Assembly: GCA_035537255.1 (NCBI GenBank)
Contig: DATLMN010000065.1
Location: 1 to 64,000, forward strand
From: DASQYE01 sp035537255
GTDB lineage: Bacteria; Acidobacteriota; Blastocatellia; Pyrinomonadales; Pyrinomonadaceae
DNA: 64,000 nt
Reading direction: 5' to 3'
Numbering within the stretch: the first letter of the stretch is position 1; every line of letters begins with the position of its first letter. The notes beneath the pieces are model-generated. The model was not told the origin of the DNA, made no database searches, and worked only from the letters and a program-made list of their open reading frames with translations. Shown piece after piece: positions 8,277 to 18,062 of this stretch. Made by a program: the position numbers and the translations under genes.

Positions 8277-9802
8277 TTATGGCCGCTGCATCCAGAAGTT
8301 GTAGCTGCCGCTGCCGCTGTAAGAAACGATACGCCAGGTGTAATAACCCGCCGTGCCGGTGTAGGTGACGTTCTCGGTTGAGGTGGCGCTTGTCCCGCTC
8401 GCCACATTGACCCACGTCGAGCCGTTCCACTTTTGCAGGTACAGGTCGAAGTCAGCACCCGAAGTTGGCCCACGCAGCCAGCCTCTGTGCGTGCCGGAGA
8501 CTGAGCTGTAATAGTAAGTGCCGTCCGGCTGGAACTGAGCCGCGCCTGTGCCAGAGAGAGAGCCGCTGTAGGCTTCGCAGGCCGTGCAGGGAGCGCCACC
8601 TGTGCCGCCGCCAGTGGTCAGCAGCGAGTAGAGAAGGAGATTCGGCGAGCCCGTGCCGATTCCAGTCAGGCGGCCGGAGGTCGCCGTGCTGGTAATCGCG
8701 CTCGCAACGGTCGCGGGCGAGGCGGTCGGGTTGTTTTGTAGATAGAGCGCCGCGACTCCGGCGACGTGCGGTGACGCCATCGAAGTGCCGCTGATCGTAT
8801 TGGTCGCCGTATCACTCGTGTACCATGACGAAGTAATGCTTGTGCCCGGCGCGAACAGATCAAGACACGTGCCGTAATTCGAGGTCGAAGCACGCGCATC
8901 CGTGCTCGTCGAGTTGCCGACAGTAATCGCTGCGGCCACACGCGCAGGCGAATAGTTACAGGCGTTCAAACCGTCATTGCCGGCGGCAATCGCATAAGTC
9001 ACGCCAGAGTTAATAGAGTTCTGCACTGCCGTATCGAGCGTCGGCGACGCGCCGCCACCCAGACTCATGTTAGCGACAGCAGGGTTCTGGTGATTGGCCG
9101 TCACCCAGTCAACGCCAGCGATGACGGTCGAGTCCGTGCCGTTGCCCGCGCAGTCGAGCACGCGCACCGCATGAAGGCTGACGCCTTTGGCGACGCCGTA
9201 GGTGCTGCCGCCGACAGTGCCCGCGACATGCGTGCCGTGTCCGGCGCAGTCGTTGCCGTTCTGCCCGTCGCCGATGGAGTCGAAGACCTTGTTGGCGCGT
9301 CCGCCGAACTGTGTGTGGGTGGTGCGAATGCCTGTGTCTATGACGTAGACGTGAACGCCTGCGCCGGTCGGGGTGTAAGTGTAGTTGCCGTCGAGCGGAC
9401 GGTCACGCTGGTCTATGCGGTCGAGTCCCCACGTTGCACCCGTCTGCGTTGTATCGCCGTGAATGATACCGTCCTCTTCCACGTACGCCACGCGCGCATC
9501 CTGACTGAGCGCCAGCGCATCCGCTTCAGCGATCTCGATTGAGAAACCGCTGACGGCGTGTTTGTAGACGTGCTTGACCTTACCGTTGTAGATCGCTGCG
9601 AGGTTCTCTGCGATCTCCTTCGCGGCTGAGCCTTCGCCTTTTGCCCGACGGCCCAATCTTCAAGCACTACGATGTAGCTGTTCTCTACCCTTTTCTCTTT
9701 TTTACGAATTTTGTCTTTAGAGCCTTGACCCTGAACCGAACCGGAAATGAACATCATGGCGCACATCGCCGCCAAGACCACCGCTGTCACAAATTTCTTC
9801 AT
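8277..9802 (-). CDS. Secreted subtilisin-like serine protease (S8), frameshifted in the propeptide
   Basis: The start is the ATG at 9802, preceded by AAGGAG; it encodes a signal peptide (MKKFVTAVVLAAMCAMMF). An inhibitor-I9 propeptide begins NSYIVVLEDW. The reading frame then shifts by -1 near 9635-9660 and continues as AKGEGSAAKEIAEN and the rest of the propeptide. The catalytic domain is intact: Asp in VIDTGIRTTH, His in GHGTHVAGT, Ser in GTSMASPHVAG. A C-terminal PPC-like beta domain of about 100 residues ends the protein. The break looks like loss of one base and could be a real mutation or a sequencing error. A second S8 protease is immediately upstream. Confidence 0.85.
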
Positions 9803-9942
9803 CTTTACTCCTTCGCTCATGTTGAGAGGTTAATCGTGAGTGGTAAATAAATTAGCGAACGGGGCTGTCGAAAAAACTCCTCCTTGATGAAGTACCTACG
9901 AGCTCCAAGTGGCGAGGCTTACGAGGTTCGTAGAAAAAGGGT

Positions 9943-9972
9943 GATGGGGAGCTTCCATGGAAGCTCCCCATC
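9943..9972 (-). terminator. Perfect palindrome, likely terminator of the second S8 protease
   Basis: A 30-bp perfect palindrome (GATGGGGAGCTTCCA and its complement) is followed on the minus strand by ACCCTTTTTC, 14 nt past the stop at 9986. On the plus strand it is followed by TTTTTAA, so it could work both ways. Confidence 0.75.
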
Positions 9973-9985
9973 TTTTTAATCGTGG

Positions 9986-11674
9986 TTACTTGCCTGTCCG
10001 CGCCATCGCGGCATCGGCGTTAACCAGACCATTACCGAACGTTGTGTCATAGCCCGCCGCGCCGAGGTCTGTGGCGGACTTCTTCAGCGCGTCTTCAATC
10101 GCAGCAGCCGTATAAGTGGGATTGGCTGCCCAGATCAGAGCCGCGACACCTGTGACATGCGGCGTCGCCATAGACGTGCCGCTGTTGTAATCCCAGTTGG
10201 TCGCCTTGTTGACGACTGTGCCGTTCGTGCCAGCCTGAGCGATAAGCGTCGCGCCCGTCACGTCCGAGACGGTCACGGCGGGAACCCATGCGCGTCCGTC
10301 CGTAGTGGTGGCTGCGCCGAGCGTGCCGCCGAAATCTCCTGCCACGTTGTTGTAAACGATGGCCGCGACTGCTCCGGCGTTCATCGCGTTCTGGACTTTT
10401 TCGGCAAAGCTGAGCGTGCCCCGCTGGATAACCGCGATGTTACCCGAGACGGAAGCCGGAAATTCGCCGACCTGACCGAGGCCGCAGTTGACCAGCGTGC
10501 GTGTGATGCCGTTGGTCTGACCCGCGAAAGTCATCCCGAAGGCCGCGAAAGTCGCGGTGCTCGTCACGGAAGTGTCAAAGCCCTGTCCAAGCGGCACACT
10601 GGAAGCAACGTCGACGCCCGGGCCGACCAGGTCTATGGCCGTCGTTCCGCGATTCGAGAAGCTCGCAATGGCATTGTTCTTATCCACAGCGCCGACCGCG
10701 AGGTTGACCGTGTAGGCCGCAGGATAGCTGACCTGATTGGTGAAACCGTCGTTGCCCGTGGCCGCGACGATGATCGCGCCGTACTTGTTGCGGCAGTCGT
10801 TATAGAAGCGCTGCTCGGAAAGGGAAGGAGCGCCGCCGCCTAGACTCATGTTGACGAGGTCGACCTTCGGCCCTGCGGCGTCAGAGACGAGCCACTTGAC
10901 ACCGGCCATGATGCCGGAGCTTGAGCCTGTCGCAGTGCCGCTGGCCGCATCGCCCTTGAGGACGCGCGCATGATACAGACGCGCACTGTAGGCAGCGCCG
11001 TAGACGCCATAGTTGCTGCCCCTGACGCCTAGAATCGTTCCGGCCACGTGCGTGCCGTGCGACTCCAAGGGATCGTTATTCCACCAGGGATTGCCGTCCC
11101 TTTCGAACGTGTCGTAACCGGCCACGTAGTTGGCCGCGATGTCCGGATGCGTGTAGTCCAGACCCGTGTCGGCGATGCCTACTTTAAAGCTCGCGCCGGA
11201 ATATCCGCGCGCGTGAACGTTGGTCGTCTTTGTAGTTACCAAGCCGTAAAGGCCGTTGGTAGCGGTCGGCACGAGTTCGCTGGTCGTGAGGTCTGAGAGT
11301 CCCATCGCGTAGCGCATGGGTTCCTGTTCGACGTATTCGACGTTGGGATTATTTTGAAGTGCGGCAAGCTGATTGGGATTATGAATCTCTATAGCAATGA
11401 ATCTTTGTTCGGGGAACTCGTGACGCACTGTAGCGCCGTGAGACTTAACCATCGCGCGGTTGGCGGCTGTCACGCCGTTTTTGAAAGAGACGAAATACCT
11501 GCCTTCGGCAAAGTCCGGGCGATGCGAGGCGGCTGCTGATTGTGTCTGATCCGAGAAGCGACCGCCTGAAGGGCCATCCAGGCGATTACGCCCCTGCTGA
11601 CCAACGACAAGGACAGAAGCAAGCGTCATAGCGCATAAAGCTACTGCAAGGGATAACGCGAAAACTTTCTTCAT
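9986..11674 (-). CDS. Secreted subtilisin-like serine protease (S8) with PA domain
   Basis: 562 aa. Signal peptide at 1-25. The propeptide has the I9-like segment RYFVSFKNGVTAANRAM and ends near EYVEQEP. Catalytic Asp in IADTGLDYTHPD, His in SHGTHVAGT, Ser in SGTSMATPHVTG. A protease-associated (PA) domain is inserted before the Ser segment (EFPASVSGNIAVIQRG to IVYNNVAG), as in lactocepin/cucumisin-type enzymes, where it shapes substrate access. AGAGGAG lies about 7 nt before the ATG. It runs in the same direction as the neighbouring S8 protease but has its own terminator. Confidence 0.92.
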   Translation of the reverse strand: MKKVFALSLAVALCAMTLASVLVVGQQGRNRLDGPSGGRFSDQTQSAAASHRPDFAEGRYFVSFKNGVTAANRAMVKSHGATVRHEFPEQRFIAIEIHNPNQLAALQNNPNVEYVEQEPMRYAMGLSDLTTSELVPTATNGLYGLVTTKTTNVHARGYSGASFKVGIADTGLDYTHPDIAANYVAGYDTFERDGNPWWNNDPLESHGTHVAGTILGVRGSNYGVYGAAYSARLYHARVLKGDAASGTATGSSSGIMAGVKWLVSDAAGPKVDLVNMSLGGGAPSLSEQRFYNDCRNKYGAIIVAATGNDGFTNQVSYPAAYTVNLAVGAVDKNNAIASFSNRGTTAIDLVGPGVDVASSVPLGQGFDTSVTSTATFAAFGMTFAGQTNGITRTLVNCGLGQVGEFPASVSGNIAVIQRGTLSFAEKVQNAMNAGAVAAIVYNNVAGDFGGTLGAATTTDGRAWVPAVTVSDVTGATLIAQAGTNGTVVNKATNWDYNSGTSMATPHVTGVAALIWAANPTYTAAAIEDALKKSATDLGAAGYDTTFGNGLVNADAAMARTGK

Positions 11675-12024
11675 CTAAATCTCCTCTGAATTTGGAAGTA
11701 AGGGTTGGTGAGAGAGGAGGCCCGTCTTCGACGGCCTCGATTGCTGGGGGAGGATAGCGCGCAAAATGATACCCACGGCACAAGTATTAAGGTAGAGAAG
11801 ACGTAACTCTCCGCCGGAGCGCGAGGTTATGAATTTTTCGTTTTATTAGCCGCCCCGTTACCGCTCAGATTGAGATCAAACTTATGGCACAGGCCGGCGA
11901 AGTGAGTTACAGGCAGCCTCTGACTGTAGGGGGATGCGCAGTATAACTACCCTTCTTGATTAATGCAAGGCGGGATTGCAAATATTCTTGCAACGGGGAA
12001 AATATTTTTCCGGGAGGGTACGCC
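11675..12024. other. Intergenic region with no recognisable gene
   Basis: 350 nt between the S8 protease start and the aldehyde dehydrogenase stop, both on the minus strand. It must hold the protease promoter. No confident -35/-10 pair, hairpin or repeat stands out. Confidence 0.5.
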
Positions 12025-13608
12025 CTAGCGTCTACGCTCAAGTAAACGCCGCCACATTTGGGGCAAAAGGAGGGCTGTCTGCGAGACTCTACCCGTGCTG
12101 AAACGGCGCGCAAAGCCCCTAAAAAGGCTTGCGGCCTGCGGTGTATAGCCGAACCACCAGAGGTCTCTAATCCCGCTCAGGCGATTGACGTGGACGTGCT
12201 GCGGCGTGACCAGTTCCAACAGCCCCAAGCGGCCATGCGTGCGCCCCAGGCCGCTCTGTTTGACGCCGCCCCAGGGGGTTTGCGCCACCCCGTGTGTGTA
12301 GAGCACTTCGTTGACCATCACCGTGCCCGCTTCCAGGCGTTCGGCTATGCGGCGTCCGCGCGCCACATTTCGCGTCCACACGCTGGCAGTTAGACCGAAG
12401 ACGCTATCATTGGCTAAAGAGACGGCCTCGTCCTCCGTCTTAAAAGTCATCAGGGGCAGCACAGGCCCGAAGGTCTCCTCGCGCATGACCATCATCCTGT
12501 GATCGACGCCTGAGAGGATTGTCGGCTGATAAAACGGGCCTTCCAGACCTTCTGTGCGCGCGCCGCCCGTCAGCGCGCGTGCTCCCTGATTGATCGCGTC
12601 TTTGACATGCTCTTCGACGATTGAGAGTTGTCGCTCGCTGGACATCGCGCCGATGTCCGTATCCTCTGTCGTCCCCTTATTCTGGCGAAGCGCGCGCGTC
12701 TCCTTGATAATGCGTTCGATAAACTGCGGAGCGATGCTTTCATGCACGTAGAGGCGCTCGACCGAAGCGCAGGCTTGGCCGGAATTACTGAACGCGCCCC
12801 ACACGGCTGCGCTCGCGGCCGTCTCTAGGTCTGCATCCTCAAGCACGATCATGGGGTCTTTGCCGCCAAGCTCTAAAACGACCGGAATCAGATGGCGCGC
12901 GGCACGCTCGGCGACGCGTCGTCCCGTCGCCACGCTTCCCGTAAACATGATCTTGTCAACGCCCGCGTCGACGAGCGCCGCGCCCGTCTGTCCCTCGCCA
13001 GTCACCACGTGCAGCAATCCTTCGGGCAAACCTGCGCGCGCGAATATATCTTTGATCTTAAGTCCCGTCAGCGGCGTCAATTCGCTCGGCTTCAACACGA
13101 CAGCATTGCCCGCCATCAGTGCCATCACCACTTCGCCCAGGGGGATGGCCCAGGGGAAATTCCAGGGAGAGATGATACCGACCACGCCCAGCGGTTTGTA
13201 GATGATGCGCGACGAGCGCGCCATTAGGCCGTATTGTCCGATGTCTACCTTTTCCGGTTTGAGCAGACGCGCGGTGTTGCGCGCGAAGAATTGCATCAGG
13301 TCGAGCGTCGGCGTGATCTCCATCGAGATGGCTTCGATCAAGGGCTTACCCGTCTCTCTGGAAATGAGGCGTGCGATCTCTTCAATCTCTTCGAGCGCGA
13401 CTTGGCGGGCACGCGTGATAAAGCGCCCGCGCTCTCCGTAAGAGAGCTTGGCCCAAGCGCTCTGCGCCGCGCGCGCACTCCTTACCGCCTCAGCAACATC
13501 TTCCGCAGAGGCTATTGATACGCGCCCTATCTCTTCGCCCGTCGCCGGATCGCGCGAGACGATTTCCGCAGCTTGCTTTGTCTCTCTGTCGAGTGTTTGC
13601 GTGCTCAT
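12025..13608 (-). CDS. NAD(P)-dependent aldehyde dehydrogenase
   Basis: 527 aa, ALDH superfamily, closest by eye to the succinate-semialdehyde / benzaldehyde-type group. Motifs are SPWNFPWAIPLGEV (cofactor-side signature), FTGSVATGRRV, LELGGKDPMIV with the general base Glu at about residue 246, and the catalytic Cys in NSGQACASVERLYV at about residue 280. The C-terminus is extended by about 50 basic/aromatic residues (region DLWWFGYTPQAASLFRGFAR) beyond the usual end, which is unusual. The substrate cannot be told from sequence. It is divergent from the aminopeptidase P gene. Confidence 0.9.
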   Translation of the reverse strand: MSTQTLDRETKQAAEIVSRDPATGEEIGRVSIASAEDVAEAVRSARAAQSAWAKLSYGERGRFITRARQVALEEIEEIARLISRETGKPLIEAISMEITPTLDLMQFFARNTARLLKPEKVDIGQYGLMARSSRIIYKPLGVVGIISPWNFPWAIPLGEVVMALMAGNAVVLKPSELTPLTGLKIKDIFARAGLPEGLLHVVTGEGQTGAALVDAGVDKIMFTGSVATGRRVAERAARHLIPVVLELGGKDPMIVLEDADLETAASAAVWGAFSNSGQACASVERLYVHESIAPQFIERIIKETRALRQNKGTTEDTDIGAMSSERQLSIVEEHVKDAINQGARALTGGARTEGLEGPFYQPTILSGVDHRMMVMREETFGPVLPLMTFKTEDEAVSLANDSVFGLTASVWTRNVARGRRIAERLEAGTVMVNEVLYTHGVAQTPWGGVKQSGLGRTHGRLGLLELVTPQHVHVNRLSGIRDLWWFGYTPQAASLFRGFARRFSTGRVSQTALLLPQMWRRLLERRR

Positions 13609-13824
13609 TCTCGTATGTGTCTCTCGTCCGGCTACGGATTATCGCTCATAAAGAGTCGCGGGCGAAAGGGTAAATCAACACGCGGGCTCTAAAAAGTGGC
13701 TTGAGACTTTGGCCCATATATCCCTGATCCTGGTTTCCGTGCGGCCAGTAATCTCAGTTACAATGTCCGTTCACCGCCAGTGCCGCGAAAAATTAGTTCT
13801 TATCCAGAAGGAGAAGAAGCCATC

Positions 13825-15120
13825 ATGCCAAGACCACAGCTCGCGCAGTTTATGGAGCGTTTGGGCCAGGACTCAGTCGCCATCATCAGTAGCGCTCCCG
13901 AAGCCACGCGCTCGAACGACACGAACTATCGCTATCGTCAAAACTCCGACTTCTATTACCTGACGGGCTTTGACGAGCCCGAAGCAATCGCCGTCATTGC
14001 TCCGAACAAGGAACAGAAATTCACGCTGTTTGTCCGGCCGCGCGATCCCGAAAGAGAGATTTGGGACGGCCGCCGCGCCGGAGTCGAGGGAGCGCTCAAA
14101 GAGTACGGCGCGGACGCTGCCTTTCCCATCTCGGAATTCAGAGAAAAACTGGTCGACCTCATCAGCAACGCGCGCAACCTCTATTATCGCATCGGCGCTG
14201 GCAACCCTGAGCTTGACGACCAGCTCATACGACAGATCGCGAGTATGCGTATCCTCGGGCGCAAAAACATCAATCCGCCGGAAGCCATCATAGACCCCGG
14301 CGCAATCCTGCACGAGATGCGCCTGATCAAAAGCGCGGACGAGATAGAGCTGATGCAGCGCGCCGCAGACATCGCCGCAGAGGCTCATGTCGAAGCGATG
14401 AAACAGGTGCGCCCCGGCATGATGGAATACGAGATCGAAGCTCTGCTCGAATTCAATTTCCGCAAGAACGGCGCAAACGCTCCGGCCTACACTTCCATCT
14501 GCGGCGGTGGGCCAAACGCGACCGTGCTTCACTACGTCACCAACGATGCGAAGCTGCGCGACGGCGACCTCCTGCTGGTCGACGCGGGAGCGGAATACAA
14601 GGGTTATGCTTCGGACATCACGCGCACTTTCCCGGTCAACGGGCGTTACACCCCGGCGCAGCGCGACATCTACGATCTGGTGCTGGCCACGCAAGTTGAT
14701 TGCGTCAAGCGTGCGCGTCCCGGCGTTACTATGGACGAGCTGAAAAATCATTCGATAGAGATGTTGACGGAAGGCATGGTGCGTTTGGGCTTGCTTGAGG
14801 GCGAGCCTTCTAAGCTGATCGAAGAGGAGAAATACAAACAGTTCTACATGCACGGGCTCGGCCACTTTCTAGGCATAGACGTGCATGACGTGGGCCGCTA
14901 TTACCACGATGGTGAGTCGCGACGCCTTGAGCCCGGCATGGTCATCACGGTCGAACCGGGCCTCTACGTCTCGGAGAATACTGAGAACATCCCGGACAAG
15001 TATCGCGGCATAGGCGTGCGCATCGAAGACGACGTGCTCATCACAGAGGACGGCCAGCGCGTGCTCTCAAGCAAAGTGCCCAAGCAGGCCGAAGAGATCG
15101 AACAGTTAATGGCGCGCTAA
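13825..15120 (+). CDS. pepP: Xaa-Pro aminopeptidase (aminopeptidase P, M24B)
   Basis: 431 aa from the ATG at 13825, which is preceded by AAGGAGAAG. An in-frame GTG 45 nt upstream would add 15 residues but lacks a ribosome-binding site. An N-terminal creatinase-like domain (YRQNSDFYYLTGFDEPEA) is followed by the pita-bread domain. Metal ligands are in DAGAEYKGYASDITRTF, HGLGHFLGIDVHD, VEPGLY and the final GVRIEDDVL. It removes N-terminal residues next to proline. The protein is probably cytoplasmic. Confidence 0.94.
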   Translation: MPRPQLAQFMERLGQDSVAIISSAPEATRSNDTNYRYRQNSDFYYLTGFDEPEAIAVIAPNKEQKFTLFVRPRDPEREIWDGRRAGVEGALKEYGADAAFPISEFREKLVDLISNARNLYYRIGAGNPELDDQLIRQIASMRILGRKNINPPEAIIDPGAILHEMRLIKSADEIELMQRAADIAAEAHVEAMKQVRPGMMEYEIEALLEFNFRKNGANAPAYTSICGGGPNATVLHYVTNDAKLRDGDLLLVDAGAEYKGYASDITRTFPVNGRYTPAQRDIYDLVLATQVDCVKRARPGVTMDELKNHSIEMLTEGMVRLGLLEGEPSKLIEEEKYKQFYMHGLGHFLGIDVHDVGRYYHDGESRRLEPGMVITVEPGLYVSENTENIPDKYRGIGVRIEDDVLITEDGQRVLSSKVPKQAEEIEQLMAR

Positions 15121-15160
15121 GAGCGTGAAGGAACAAGCGCCGCCAAAGCGATAGAGTGAC

Positions 15161-15380
15161 AGCCCCTGAAAGGGGCGAAAGAATATAGCCCACGGCTGAT
15201 GCCGCGGGGACAAGTGTCATACAGAGAGTAAGAGCCCCGAAGGGGCGAAAGAGATTCGTGTTTAAGATTTACTCAACACGGATTTCTCTCGCCCCTCCGG
15301 GGCTCTGATTTTTGTTTAGCCGTGTGCCCATGACTCACGTCATGGTCTACATTACGCTCGCCCCTTGCAGGGGCTTCACT
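15161..15380. repeat. Long nested inverted repeat, copy 1
   Basis: An outer pair (AGCCCCTGAAAGGGGC and CGCCCCTTGCAGGGGCTT) encloses an inner pair (GAGCCCCGAAGGGGCGAAAG and its complement). Between convergent genes. The central part is nearly identical to copy 2 at 26546-26762; a diverged copy 3 is at 32011-32262. No coding potential is seen. Confidence 0.85.
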
Positions 15381-15393
15381 ACGCATGCGCCTT

Positions 15394-16101
15394 TCATGGG
15401 CTTGGAGTGGAATTATTCCGTGAGTGGGCATGGGGATTGGTCGGCATGATCCAGAGTTCGATGGTTAATTCTTCCAGACTGTCGCCCTCTCTCGTGTAGA
15501 CACGATACGGTTCGATGCCGAGTTCGTCGACCAGATATTTTCTGGCACGCTCAAGACGCGCTTCGGCCTCACCGGCGACCATCTTCTCGCCGGAGCGGAG
15601 CGTGATGATGCCCATCGTATGCGGGTCGCCGCGTAACCTTGAGGCGAAGTTTCCGAGTCTGGCCTTCTCTTCTTCCAGAGATGCTGTGCCCAAAAACGTA
15701 TCGAACTTTCGATCAGGGCAAAACGCCTTGACCTGCACGCCGTACGAAGCTGCTCTGGAACAACTCCCCCACTGGCCGCCGCCCACTTCGACGGTTGCTC
15801 TGAGGCCCACCTCAATATCCGCCGAAGCGTTCACGGTCGCGACCCTGATCGTCGGCGTGCCCTGACCGCTGATGATCCGGCCCGCCGAAACCGTCCAGTG
15901 ATAGGTATGCTGAACATTCGGATCGACGCCAAGGACGCCCGCCGTAAACGTCACCTCGGCATCCGGGCAGATAATTGCGCTCGGAGTTTCCATCGTAATC
16001 TCAGGACACTCTGATTGAGGAGGAGATGTTGTTGTGTTGCCTGTGACCGGAATGAGGAGGGCTGGAATCAGCAATGAAAGAGAGATCAAAAAAGCTCGCA
16101 T
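15394..16101 (-). CDS. Secreted PKD-like/OmpA-like acidobacterial protein, paralogue 2
   Basis: About 235 aa from the ATG at 16101, which has AGGAG 10 nt upstream; an ATG 21 nt earlier lacks one. Signal peptide (MRAFLISLSLLIPALLIPV), then an Ig/PKD-like beta region with YHWTVSAGRIISGQGT, and a C-terminal region (EEEKARLGNFASRLRG ... ELTIELWIMP) that resembles a degenerate OmpA-type domain. It is a tandem duplicate of the gene at 16214-16975. The function is unknown. It is probably periplasmic. Confidence 0.7.
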   Translation of the reverse strand: MRAFLISLSLLIPALLIPVTGNTTTSPPQSECPEITMETPSAIICPDAEVTFTAGVLGVDPNVQHTYHWTVSAGRIISGQGTPTIRVATVNASADIEVGLRATVEVGGGQWGSCSRAASYGVQVKAFCPDRKFDTFLGTASLEEEKARLGNFASRLRGDPHTMGIITLRSGEKMVAGEAEARLERARKYLVDELGIEPYRVYTREGDSLEELTIELWIMPTNPHAHSRNNSTPSP

Positions 16102-16213
16102 GGACTTACTACTCCTGTCCATTACTTTACGCCGCTTTTCCGTAGCTCTGCAACAAGTTTTTACTGAAGGGTCTGCTCTAAGAGTGAAAGCAGTTAATTT
16201 GTCGCCTTGAGGT

Positions 16214-16975
16214 TTAGCGATTCTGTTTTCGCGGGCGCTTTGGTTGGGCGGGGTCAGGAATGATCTCTACTTCGCCGGGGTCAATGGTGCTGGTAGCGTC
16301 AGGTTCAATGGGCGGGAAGTTGGCTGGCAATGCCCACAGCTCGACCGTCAGTTCTTCTCTGTAGCCGCCATCTATCGTCACAATGCGCGAGGCTTGAATC
16401 CCTCGCTCGTTGACCAGATGGTTTTTTGCACGATCCAGTCTCTTTTCAGCCTCATTGACTCTGGCGCGTCTTCCGGCATAGACCAGAATGTAACCGACGG
16501 CCGTTGACTCTTCGTGTAACTGAAAAGCGAAGTTATCGAGTCGCGCTTTCTCATCTTCGAAGTCAATATCACCATACTCGTCGAACTTACGAGGGTGGCC
16601 GGACACGATGATTTTCCTCGTGAACGATGCTGTTTTCGGACACGTTCCTCTTATCCCACTGACTTCGACCGTCGCCGTGATTTGTCTGTCTGCTAGCCCC
16701 TTCGTATCAACTGTGATGCTGTTTGTCCCTTGTCCTTTGATGATTGTTCCTTCCGAAACTGTCCAGTTGAAGCCCGGCCGAAAGTTCGCATCGGCCCCGT
16801 TGATTTTGACGGTGAAGGTGGCGGGATCGCCCTGCATTGTTGCATCCAGACACTTCTCGCACTCAATCGTGATGGCCGGGCATTCGGGCTTCACATGCGG
16901 CGCAGATGTTCCGGCCTCAAGAGTAAGTGGAGCGAGCGCGAGCAATAACGTCAGTGTGCAGAGGACTGGGCGCAT
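16214..16975 (-). CDS. Secreted PKD-like/OmpA-like acidobacterial protein, paralogue 1
   Basis: About 253 aa from the ATG at 16975 (AGGAG 10 nt upstream). Signal peptide MRPVLCTLTLLLALAPL, PKD-like segment FNWTVSEGTIIKGQGTNSIT, and an OmpA-like C-terminal region (FEDEKARLDNFAFQL ... ELTVELWALP) with a Pro/Asp-rich tail. Collinear with and clearly similar to the downstream paralogue. It begins about 20 nt after the DHH gene, so the three genes may be one transcript. The function is unknown. Confidence 0.7.
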   Translation of the reverse strand: MRPVLCTLTLLLALAPLTLEAGTSAPHVKPECPAITIECEKCLDATMQGDPATFTVKINGADANFRPGFNWTVSEGTIIKGQGTNSITVDTKGLADRQITATVEVSGIRGTCPKTASFTRKIIVSGHPRKFDEYGDIDFEDEKARLDNFAFQLHEESTAVGYILVYAGRRARVNEAEKRLDRAKNHLVNERGIQASRIVTIDGGYREELTVELWALPANFPPIEPDATSTIDPGEVEIIPDPAQPKRPRKQNR

Positions 16976-16995
16976 GGACTTACTTCTCCTGTCCA

Positions 16996-17961
16996 TTACT
17001 TTACGCTGTTGTTCGAGAGTTCAGCAACGATCTCGCGCACTGCCTGGCGGCCTCTTTCGACTTCGTCTGGTTTGAATGAGATTGCGCCGACGACGGCGTG
17101 GCCGCCACCGCCGTAGCGCTCGCAGATCGAGGCTATGTTGTGCGTGCGCGGGCGCGGACTCCAGGGGTTCGAGCCCACGGAAATCTTCGTGCGAAGGGCC
17201 CCGCGCGTCAGCGCCACCGAATAGGTCGTCTCCGGATAAAGATAATAGGGAATAAATTTATTGAAGCCTTCTACACGCTCGTCGACCAGATCGAACTGCA
17301 CGACGCCGTTGCTGTAAACGGCCTTGCGCCGGATCGCTTCGAGCGTGTCCAGATGACGATTGAAGATCGGGCGAAAGCGACGCTGTACCTCCTGGCTCAA
17401 AGCCACGTCGTCCAGGGGGCGTGTGACCAACTCGCGTATAATGCGCTCGATAAAGAGATCGTCCGGGTCGCTTTCGATGACCTGCATCAATTGCAGGGCG
17501 GGTGCGCCAAGCTCCACGCACTGCGCTGCGGATTCGTAGAGCGCGCCGTCTATGATATGAGCCCAGCGGACGAGCGGCTCGTGCATCTCTTCGTGAAACT
17601 GGAAGCGCGTCTGTGCAATATCGCTGATCAGCTCAGTGCAGGACTTGCGCGTTGCGTCCAGAAATTTCTGGCCCGAGCGGTCGCGCCTGTAATGCTCTTC
17701 ATCCTCTGTGGTGAGAAAGGCCGACTGGTGATGATCGAACCACCAGGTCAGGCGCTCCGAGGTGGAGTATTTAAAATCGACGATGGCGTTCTCGTCGCCG
17801 TCGAACATCTCTTCGTCGAAGAGCGCTCCCGGTCGATGCAGCAGGCTGGTGTAAGCTACTTCCGCACGGTGGCGCACGCGCTCCGTGTAGAATCTAGTAA
17901 AGACTGCGGCCGAAGCCACGCCGTCAAAGCAGTGTCCGTGATAAAGTAAGCGAAGTCTCAT
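16996..17961 (-). CDS. DHH/DHHA1 family phosphoesterase
   Basis: 321 aa. N-terminal YHGHCFDGVASAAV corresponds to the first metal-binding motif, WFDHHQS is the DHH motif (about residues 74-80), and the C-terminal GGGGHAVVGA is the DHHA1 nucleic-acid/substrate-binding motif. Members cleave short oligonucleotides or cyclic dinucleotides with Mn(II). Which of these applies cannot be told here. The first motif is non-canonical (HCFDG in place of HxxPDGD-like), so substrate use may differ. Its last codons overlap the unit that was duplicated with the two downstream genes. Confidence 0.85.
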   Translation of the reverse strand: MRLRLLYHGHCFDGVASAAVFTRFYTERVRHRAEVAYTSLLHRPGALFDEEMFDGDENAIVDFKYSTSERLTWWFDHHQSAFLTTEDEEHYRRDRSGQKFLDATRKSCTELISDIAQTRFQFHEEMHEPLVRWAHIIDGALYESAAQCVELGAPALQLMQVIESDPDDLFIERIIRELVTRPLDDVALSQEVQRRFRPIFNRHLDTLEAIRRKAVYSNGVVQFDLVDERVEGFNKFIPYYLYPETTYSVALTRGALRTKISVGSNPWSPRPRTHNIASICERYGGGGHAVVGAISFKPDEVERGRQAVREIVAELSNNSVK

Positions 17962-18062
17962 AAGTACCAGCTCAGCGGAAGTCCCTTGTGGATAAAATTT
18001 CTGAAGTGCGTCATCTTAGCAGCAGTGCGGTTTGATTGAAAAACGGAGAGGGACATTAGAGG

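Noticed and set aside
9635..9660. Programmed -1 frameshifting in the S8 protease
   Set aside because: The run GCAAAAGG is not a proper slippery heptamer, and no stimulatory structure was evident. A one-base loss is the simpler explanation.
13873..14865. A 330-codon minus-strand frame opposite pepP
   Set aside because: It is antisense to a clear aminopeptidase P gene with all metal ligands. No family or ribosome-binding site supports it.
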